Shown: positions 9,416 through 17,500 of the stretch, piece by piece | Layout: each line of letters starts with the position of its first letter | Position numbering within the stretch: position 1 is the stretch's first letter | Assembly: GCA_014634225.1 (NCBI GenBank) | Contig: BLFN01000798.1 | Coordinates: forward strand, 776,108 to 793,607 | Direction of reading: 5' to 3' | DNA length: 17,500 nucleotides | From: Acropora yongei | Lineage: Eukaryota > Cnidaria > Anthozoa > Scleractinia > Acroporidae | Made by a program: the position numbers and the translations under genes | Notes under the pieces: generated by a model | Told to the model about the DNA's origin: nothing | The model's input: the letters and a program-made list of their open reading frames with translations, nothing else | Database searches by the model: none

Positions 9416-12400
9416 TCACATATACTGGAATCCACAATCATCAAAGAATGTGTAATTTTCAGCCATGAGATTCTACAAAAAAGGGGAGACCGTCTGTTCC
9501 ATACGATTTTACTTTTTTTCTTTGCCCTATTCATTACAACGGTACTTTGTGCTGAATTACGACACCCTAGCTAGCGATGAAAAGTGGAAAAATCCCCAAA
9601 TTCCTTTCAGAACTAAGAGGATATTTTTTTTTCAGGCTCTTCTGATTAGCCTGACTGTTCAAAAATTCAATTGCATGAGCCGCATTCCTCACTACCTTGT
9701 TGAATAAAGTTCTGCGAAGTTGAAGAGTTCTTGAAATGACGTGTATTTACTCAAAGAGGCAGGCGAATTTTGCTGGCTCAAACCGTAATGATTCTTCAAA
9801 AACAAGAACATGTAGTTAAATTAAATTTGAGTACAGTACTATATTTCGGTTTCCGTCCAAACCAGCCTTCATGGGGTACAAGAATAAGCAGCGCCTGTAC
9901 CTGAAGAAGGCTCTACGTTCCTTCTTAAAAAACTCTGTTCTTCATGCCATAACAAACCGATTAGATCACTTGTTTGATCAAACGTGCTCCCAGCGGGATT
10001 ATTCAGGTCAACAGATGTTTGCTGACTCTGGGAATTTTTGGCATAAATGATCGTCTGTATTTTCAATCAATGGAAATACCACAGGTTGATTTGAAAGTGA
10101 AATTTATGTCCACGTTAGTACAAGCTTAGCCAAAGTTTTGCAGCCATATTGCATCTGACAATTATTGCGTGACAATTCACTCAGGTCATGCCAGCAAAAG
10201 CACTGTTATCGGAGCAAGGATCAACATTTGATACAATCTAAGTTTGGTTTGAGCTTCAAAAATTTTATTTTATTTTTATCATCGAAGTACATTTGGTTGC
10301 AAAGATAAGCTAAAATAAGTTCCCATACGTACCAATTTTGAAACTATAACCGAAAAGATAAAATTCGTCCATTGTTTGATTATTTGCCTATTATTATGTG
10401 TTATACGTTTAAAATCAATTTGAACGTTTAGAAGTTCATTTGCAGCTTACCTCATGACTTTACGAATGAACTCTTGGCGGCAATTGCATCTTTCGGAACC
10501 TCGATGTGCTAATGGCAATATGTCCGCACCTCTGATATTTGGAGTAAATGATACATTTCACGTCTATTTCCCGTTTTTTCCATTTATTTCAGTGTTGTTT
10601 GATCGTCAAAAGACTGTGGTGGAATCAAGGATAAAAAGTTAGCAATTGACTACTTTTGCGTGCAACATTCAGTTTTTTGTAACGTAGATAGATGGGTTCG
10701 TTTGAACCGAAGCTTAGAAGTCTGTTTTGTTTACGCTAAGGATTAAGGATAAAGAGCTTAAAATGAAACCCCACATTGCTCGAGGTCGAAGTAATGGAAC
10801 TCAGAGGCCACCTTGCTTTAATTAAAATTAAATTGAATAGCTTTTGATGTGATATCTTTCCTACATTTTTGCCACAGATTTATATCTTGTGAAATTTTAC
10901 ACTGTAATCCCTCCACGAGTAACAAAATGGCACGAAAGCAGACATTGCTGGTTTTACAAGTCATGCTGAGCAAAGTGTAACATGCACAATAAAGTACCCA
11001 AATCTTTTATGCGCGGAAATTCTTAGTGGATCATATAGCGCTGTAATTAGATGGCCAAAAGTGCAGTTTGTTGGTTAACAGGCGGCGCTGATGGCCCAGA
11101 AACAAAATATCTTACCAAGAGGATGCTGTCTGCGTCAAATGTGGCGTAAGTTTATTTTAAGTCAATCAGCACTTAAAAACTCTTTACGTGATGTAAAGGC
11201 GCCTTATTCACTGAGACTTCATAAGCCAAGAAATGGAGAATATTACTAAGTTTCACAACATACTGATTTATTCACTATACGCCGGGTTTCTCGCTATAAG
11301 CCAATGACGAAATAAAATATTCGTAGTTACTTGCGTCTCTTTAATACTATTCACTGTTTTAATTGAACCTTAAATGTTACAAGCCTTTAATGTTAAAAGT
11401 AAAATCTCTAGTGCAATATATGCCTTCTTGTTTGATCTTCCTGCACAAGTGTATTAACATCCTGTCTCCCCCTCTTATGCTTTGGATCAAGTTAATCCTT
11501 AATGGTTCTTTCGAGGAATAATATATTTTCGCAAAGAAATCTGCATTATTTATAGAGAACGTTAAATCCAACCCTAACCAATTTTGATGCTAATCTTCGC
11601 ATTGGTTTGGGACAGTTATTAGGAGGTGATAATCTGGTAATCTGTGACTAGAAGTATCAAGCGTTTGTTACAAACGAAGAGGAAATCCTTTAATTTCTCT
11701 TGAACAAACATGGAAGAGCACTTAATCGAAAAGTATTTGCTCGGGTGATGAAACCCATTCAAAACGTATGCACACGAATACATCAGTACATGCAGGAACA
11801 AGAGTTAACAAGGTTGCAATGCCCTTGAGGGTACTTGACTACATAGTAATGTGATTTTCAGTGTCCTAAGGGCAAAGAATTACTTTTTTAGACTTTTTGG
11901 GGGTAGGGGGCGTGAGGATCTGGGCCAAAGACCATTTTCTTCAGTCTTGTAAGTAAACACTGATTCACTTGGATCATTATTGTAGATTCTTTCTCGATGA
12001 TGACCTTCCTGATTAAAGATTGTGTAAGGTTGCTGGCTCAGCCCCTTCACATCAGGAGACAAACTTATCGACATTAATTCTTTTGTTACAACGAGTTCTT
12101 GTTTTTTAAAAACTCCAGTGTCAACAAGTACGCGGGTACCACAGCTGCCATTCTAGCAACTACACTCGCCGCTCGAGTGTTCAAGGAATAAAAAATATAG
12201 CGTTTAAACAATACAGTAATCTTTTGTTCATCTACCTTTTTTGCAAGGCCTCTTAACTACAAGAGACGAAATTAAACGCAGAGTTGTACCTGATATATAT
12301 CCTGATAAATCAGTTGGTATGAAATCAAAGAACTTAGCCGTTAGGAGTCAAGAGTTTCAACTATGTTCAAATTTCCTCGCTCTTTTGAAAAATAGCTATC

Positions 12401-12442
12401 CAGTAGAAGAAAGAGTTCCAAGCGGCTGCCCGCTAACTTTAA
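9416..12442. other. Long intergenic stretch between genes B and C
   Basis: I read both strands for splice-flanked exons, tRNA boxes and transposon domains and found nothing defensible. The open frames in this stretch (for example 9465-9707, 10454-10642 and 12241-12486) are short and of unremarkable composition; the last runs into the repeat element at 12443. A GGGGGTAGGGGG run stands at about 11898-11909. Confidence 0.5.
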
Positions 12443-12832
12443 CCTGGGCCGTTTCAGACGCCGATCTTTTCATGAGCCGAACCTAATACCTTGAATTAAG
12501 TACATGAAAGTTTGACGTAAGAATCAATTAAGAATGGAACGGCTCAAGCGTTCTTCCCGCCTAGCTTGGCCGGGAATTTCGGCATTAGGACTGCTTTGGA
12601 ACGGCTTTGATTCAGACGTCGAGCTTTTCATTTGCCGATTCCAATGCATAAATCATTTCCAACTTTGCCTAAAAACGCTGGCAATATGGAATGGTCTTGC
12701 TGGAACATAATTTGGAACGGCCAATTAAGTTCAATCACTCCGAATCAACAGGCGTACTTTTGTCAATTTTAGTCGGTCCAAATTCGAATTTAGTACGACT
12801 CGTGTGAAGGTCGACGTTTGAACTGGGCCCAA
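12443..12832. repeat. Diverged repeat element with inverted ends
   Basis: The left end (CCTGGGCC, then TTCAGACGCCGATCTTTTCA) and the reverse complement of the right end (CTTGGGCCC, then TTCAAACGTCGACCTTCACA) align over about 46 nt at roughly two thirds identity. A third copy of the core lies inside in direct orientation: 12453-12487 and 12611-12645 match at 28 of 35 positions. TGGAACGGC recurs at 12535, 12597 and 12713. This looks like an old, non-coding, MITE-like or composite repeat. No transposase is present, and I found no clear target-site duplication, so the class is unknown and the ends are approximate. Confidence 0.6.
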
Positions 12833-14297
12833 GATAGCCAGCAGGTCAAAAATGATATTTTCCCCTCGTTTTAGTTCAGTTTCCTTTTTTTTTAAGCCAA
12901 ACTTTCTTCGAATGGCAAAGGGATAGTCAAACGCAGACTAAGCAGTAAATCTAAAAGTCGATATATTCTTTTCTGATTTACAACAGAGATAACAGTTTGC
13001 GTCAGCATTAACCTTTAACAAAATCGACAACGAACTAAAATATCACGAAATCAGGCATATCTACGCTGGCTCCAAAGGTCTGGCTCTGTTCGGGCAAATC
13101 ATGGGGAAATTAATTCAACACATGTTCCCTCTGAAAATACTCTCCAGAGTTCAGTACCGAGTTGAAGCTGCAATATATGATTAATTCTCATCAAGTAATC
13201 AACGCTCAAATTAAAACGACATGGTAAATAGCTTGATGGCGTCAGTTTTTTAAATTGAGAACAAATGTCGACGAAAATGCCTCCGATTGAAGAAAACTAC
13301 TTTCTTACCTTCGTTATCTGTTTGGCTTGCTTTTTTTTTTTGGGGGGGGGGGGTTAAATGAGAGAAACTCATAATAAATTGAGTGAAAGAAAGGACGATC
13401 TCTGAGGAAAGAAAAGATGAAGATTACTCGCAGAAGTATTGAGAAAGCCTTAATTTGCTATTAACATTTAGAAGCTAATTGGTTTAAAATCGTGGCGGAA
13501 TTAATCCATAATTTAGAAAAATGGAGGGACTTACTGCGACAAAACCGATTAATAGCTTTCAAAGAAAATATAAAGGGTGTGGTCACGACTTCTATTGACA
13601 AAAATAAACGAAAGGATTTCAACTGTTTACATTACAGCCGTTAGGACGTAAATTTACTATGTCTAATTTTTCAATGTTGTGTTGGTGGGATGACCTGACA
13701 GGAAACTACAGTTCAATTGATATGGGCGTTTTCGTAAATCACCTGACAGTTAGCAAATATTCTTTTTTAAATGCGTTTTTAAATAGAATTTATTTTCCAA
13801 TAATTTTCATGGAATGAACAAACACAGAGAAGACAGAAATTTTGTTGTCGTGGGTCTAAAAGTTAGATTGGTTTGCAAGGGTGTTGATGCATGTGTGTGT
13901 TATGTCATTTCGCAAATGTCCTTCAATGTGATAGCGGCAATATGTGCAAAAGAAGGGAATTAACTAAAGTTGCATCACGCGATGACAAAGATGCAAAAAA
14001 AAAATGAAAGTGATACCAAAAGAAACGACCCTGAACAAGATTTTGCGAATGGTTATTTCGACAAGTCAAGTTTTTCACAGCACAACTGAGCGTAACAGTC
14101 CCTTAGAAAACGATAAACATGTAGCCTAAGTGTTTATTAAGTATGCTGCGGAGGCGTAGATCTCAATTCCACACTCTATGATGAAGTTAACACAAGGACT
14201 GTATCCGACCAAAAAATGTTTTGCTATTGAGCTTTAATGAAATTTTTATATCTTTTAGTAGTTAATGTGTTGATAGTGGAATAGGTCAGAAACAAAA
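12833..14297. other. Intergenic upstream of gene C
   Basis: This stretch is AT-rich and without a supportable gene. It contains a T11-G12 homopolymer junction (13331-13353) and a short TG-rich run near 13890. It probably contains distal regulatory DNA for gene C, but no site stands out. Confidence 0.5.
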
Positions 14298-14303
14298 TAT
14301 AAA
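14298..14303 (+). promoter_or_regulatory. Candidate TATA box of gene C
   Basis: TATAAA is followed by an A-run. A start about 30 nt downstream would place the leader near 14328, upstream of every candidate gene C ATG. The match is simple and lies in AT-rich DNA, so it is only a candidate. Confidence 0.3.
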
Positions 14304-14384
14304 AAAAAAAAGTTTTCATCGGCTCGAAAAGAACGCAGTGCTATCAAGGTTGAATTGAATATATCAGAACAAGGTGAACGAAAT

Positions 14385-14405
14385 ATGTTGAAGCGTTATC
14401 TTTAA
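14385..14405 (+). other. Possible short upstream ORF in gene C leader
   Basis: An ATG followed by five codons and a TAA sits eight bases before the first in-frame gene C ATG. If the transcript starts near the TATA-like box, this uORF would be the first AUG that a scanning ribosome meets, and could damp translation. Confidence 0.25.
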
Positions 14406-14580
14406 ACATATCATGTGTTTACGTTTCTGGTCTCTATTGTGTCAAAAGAGCTACGCGTTCGAAATGGAAACCATTCGAATTGACAAGCCAGCCCCTGAAA
14501 AGAGTGTTAATTACTTGCACTTCAGTTCAACCTCTACCTCATTTGTAACTCACAACAACTGCGTACAGGACACATTCAGC

Positions 14581-15607
14581 ATGGAGGAATCAATAACTGC
14601 CACAAAATTGGAGAAAACACAAGGAAGAAAGAAAACCAGAAGACGAGGACCTCGCCTGACTGGAGTCAGCCGGCAAAGGAGAATGGCAAACGCCCGTGAA
14701 CGAAGCCGTGTGCAGAACCTTAACGCCCACATCGAAAGACTACGGGATTTGATTCCACTTTTTCCTGGAGAAAAGAAGCCCTCGAAGACAGAGACTATTC
14801 GCCTGGCGGCGGTTTATATATCTTGCCTAACTGACATCTTAGAAGCAGCACCTGAAGGCCTGGGGAGAATCTCTTCCGATGACCTCATGCCGACGTTTCC
14901 GGAATTAGAAGACAGTTTAAGCTTAGCATCTGGAATTCCACCAACTTTGTCGCTGCCTAAATTCCTCTTTGAACCACTTTGCGATGAAGGTGGGTTCCTC
15001 GAACTTACTGTTCATATTGAATGATTTATTTCGTATGGGAGGTCTCATTATTTAAATTCAATCAATGTCCCGTTCTTAAGGGAGCCATGAAGTTCAAGTT
15101 CCTCGTTGCAATGGGATTTTCTCTGAAAATATGTCACGTAAAAACTTCGCAAGCTTGCCTCGATGTTGAAATCTTTGTCATCGAATCATAATTTTCACTA
15201 AAAATATGTATTGGGAAAATTGGCTGCTTAGGAATTTTTAAGATCTATCAAGAGATACTGACTTGTTTGTTTTTTCAAACCATGTTTACATGTTGTAATA
15301 TATAAGCAAAACAACAGGCGATTAAGGTCTATTGCCATCCAACATAACGCCAGGATGAGCGCGTCAGCTTTATAAGTTGTGACCATTAACATAAATAGGA
15401 TGTTGTAAAATCCACTTTGCAAGTCAACAGCTAACTAAATCGAAATAAAAGTTGTATTGTTATTCTGTAAATCCCTAGATCGTTAAATCTCCATTTACAC
15501 TTGCTTGTTTGTATCTTTGTTATTAACGTATCTATTCACTACATCTTTGTTTAGACAACCTATTGGACCTGGATCTCGGAGAATTCATTTGGGAGGAATA
15601 TGAATGA
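14581..15607 (+). CDS. Gene C: group A bHLH transcription factor, two exons
   Basis: This gene encodes a predicted 153-aa nuclear DNA-binding protein. Exon 1 is 14581-14989 and exon 2 is 15555-15607, over a 565-nt GT-AG phase-1 intron (donor GAAG|GTGGGT, acceptor TCTTTGTTTAG). Residues 16-34 hold the basic motif (RKKTRRRGPRLTGVSRQRR). The basic region has NARER at 37-41, with E40 as the E-box contact and V44. Helix 1 is about 45-60, the loop has KKPSK, and helix 2 is about 71-88 (ETIRLAAVYISCLTDIL). The acidic C-terminal region (SSDDLMPTFPELEDS) and the exon 2 tail (LDLGEFIWEEYE) resemble activation segments; this is inference. The frame is also open from ATGs at 14413 (+56 aa) and 14464 (+39 aa). 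The ATG at 14581 is preferred because it has A at -3 and G at +4 and gives exactly the residue numbering of gene B. Family placement beyond group A is uncertain. Confidence 0.87.
14990..15554 (+). other. Gene C intron
   Basis: This is a GT-AG phase-1 intron, 565 nt long. Read-through from exon 1 ends at a TGA at 15022-15024 after 11 residues. An AATAAA at about 15444 lies inside the intron, so a shorter mRNA using intronic polyadenylation is conceivable. No conserved element is seen. Confidence 0.75.
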
Positions 15608-17500
15608 CATGAAATAAGACTCTCTTATCCGCAGGCAAGCAACGCCGACCCGCACAATTTTAGGACGTGGACAAATGGTTTTCATCAAGTAGTTTATCCA
15701 CCTTTAAGACAGACCACTTATCAAGTAAATTAACACCCATTCTATTAGGTAGAGGCTGGAATTTATTGTGTAACAATTTCATCAATCACAGTTCTCCCAG
15801 TTTAGCTCAATACAACTTTACCTCATTTGAATTTCCTTCATTTGACGAAAGAAACGCAGTTTACCTCAGGATTGTAACCTTATCAGCTGAATTTCATAAA
15901 TTCTCCATCAATTCTCTATAAGCAATGGCTAACTCTTCACTTTTAATTCAGTAATGACCAAAATAACAAAGTTTTAACGAGTTTCGAAACGGATGAAACA
16001 AATTAGTTGAATAGATTTGACCATTATTGACAAAAGGTACGAGGTAAAGACAAAACTAGCACAGCAGGTAGTAACTCTGTAGCTGTTCCGTGAATACTGT
16101 ATTGTTCAACATACTTTCTCCCTAGCACCGAGTGGGCGTGACATGTAAATTAATGGATGGCTGACACTTAGTTTTTACGTAAAGCAATATTTTTTCCTAT
16201 CTTGTTTTAAATTGTGTCCTCGCTACAAGAGTTATTTTTTCAAAATGTGGAAATGAAATAGCTTCCGAGAAGGACGGCTCTCAGTGGAAAGCTTGTAAAT
16301 TACTCATAAGACCTACCACTTAAAAAGATAAAAACAGACTAAAACTTAAAAGTTGGGAGAAAAATATCTCTTGATTATTTAAAATAACGATGACAATAAT
16401 TATATGAGGGCTGAGTAACGATGAACCAAAAAAGGAACTTTTTCAGTAAATACACTGGAAGGATTTCTGAATAACTTGCTAACAATAAATATATTGCCAA
16501 TAGTACGACTGTTACTTTTTTCGTTGTTCTTTTTGTCGCAGCCCCTTAAGGATTTATCACTCCCACTGTGGACTTTTCTTAGTAACATTCGCCTATAACT
16601 TCTTTTCAAAGGTTAATTATCAAATTTCTATTAATATAAAGAAGTTTTTACATTAGCGACCAAGGCTGGCCCTTGGTTATAAGTAAGATCATTGACAGAA
16701 ATGGTTGTTTTTAATTATTAAAGACTATACATTACAAGCAACATGTAAGTGGCAATTTGACAACAGAAAGTTGTATATTAAGCCAAACGTAGGATTGTAA
16801 GAATTGATCAATTCACGATTTTTCGTTGGAATATATGTATACATGACAGGTTTTGGAAACAGAAATAACTATACCATTGCAATCTTTTGCACTGATAATG
16901 ATTTTTCAAGCAAAAGTTTTATTTTTCTGAGTAATTTTAAATAAAATAAAATGCAGATAATGGTGTCCATTCCTTATCCGTGAGTCAAAGAATCATTGCG
17001 AACTCAGATGTTTTATTTTCATTGAATGGTCACATTACGGAATTCCAATCACAAACTTAGCAACTTCAGTGTCAAAATATATTTTAACTGCTCATAGATT
17101 CTCCTATTAGTGTATTTGAAAGGCAATGAGGTTTCACTGAGGATCCATGTATTTGTTCAAAGGATTGATTATTGACGCGTCCAGTGGATATTGGGTCGGC
17201 GTAAGCTCTCACACTTGCAATTGTGGACCAACGTCAAAGAAAAAATGAATTCCTTCATGTTGCACAGAACATGAACCTGTCACAGTTACACATGGCGACA
17301 AAATCTTCTGAACTGCGGCTCCATACTGACTGCACAGGGGAAAATGGAAAATACATTTTCAAAGGCTTCGAATGTTAAGAAATTAACTGAAGCCTCGCCT
17401 TATAACTAAATTCGCGGTAAATGTTTGAGCACAGAAAAGAGTCGATTTGGAGCTGAGAAAGGCATTTGCGGATTAGTATTCCGGGGAAAAGAAATTATTC
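15608..17500. other. Gene C 3' flank and intergenic DNA
   Basis: This begins with gene C's 3' UTR. There is no close AATAAA; the first clear one is at 16484-16489, almost 900 nt after the stop, so the true 3' end is unknown. Open frames at 15667-15921 (plus) and 16400-16609 (minus) are short and carry no recognisable domain. No repeat or RNA gene is seen. Confidence 0.5.

Noticed and set aside
12241..12486. Plus-strand open frame leading into the repeat
   Set aside because: It does not begin with ATG, has no known domain and ends inside the repeat element.
15803..15830. TAGCTCAA-like tRNA A box
   Set aside because: No matching B box (GGTTCGANNCC) or cloverleaf arms follow at the right distance.

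Overview
This window looks like nuclear DNA from an animal, probably an anthozoan cnidarian such as a coral or sea anemone. It is AT-rich and gene-sparse, its short coding exons are joined by GT-AG introns, and its only convincing genes are three related group A basic helix-loop-helix (bHLH) transcription factors. The cnidarian placement is inference from gene style and from an orphan-looking bHLH subfamily; no ribosomal or mitochondrial marker is present to prove it.

Layout. Gene A lies on the minus strand (2428-3167, three exons, 173 aa). Gene B lies on the plus strand (7153-7853, two exons, 143 aa). Gene C lies on the plus strand (14581-15607, two exons, 153 aa from the favoured start, longer if an upstream ATG is used). 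A and B are divergent, about 4 kb apart head to head. B and C are in tandem, about 6.7 kb apart. In each gene a single first exon carries a lysine/arginine-rich N-terminal motif and the whole bHLH domain. A phase-1 intron follows, then a short acidic/hydrophobic C-terminal tail. Gene A has an extra 81-nt exon between these parts. The shared architecture and sequence show that the three are a local duplication cluster.

The intergenic DNA has no further gene I can defend. It contains a C/G-rich tract able to form a G-quadruplex (4789-4815), a short interstitial TTAGGG array (4597-4614), a diverged repeat element with inverted ends (12443-12832), a GC-rich hairpin (9352-9415), a 24-nt inverted repeat just upstream of gene B (7092-7115), two T-run/G-run junctions, and a weak small ORF behind a GC-rich stretch (8738-8902).

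Working together: group A bHLH proteins bind E-boxes (CANNTG), usually as dimers. The three proteins share nearly all expected DNA-contact and dimer positions, so they may recognise similar sites or dimerise with one another or with an E-protein. Their tails differ strongly, so their outputs probably differ. All functional statements beyond family membership are inference.
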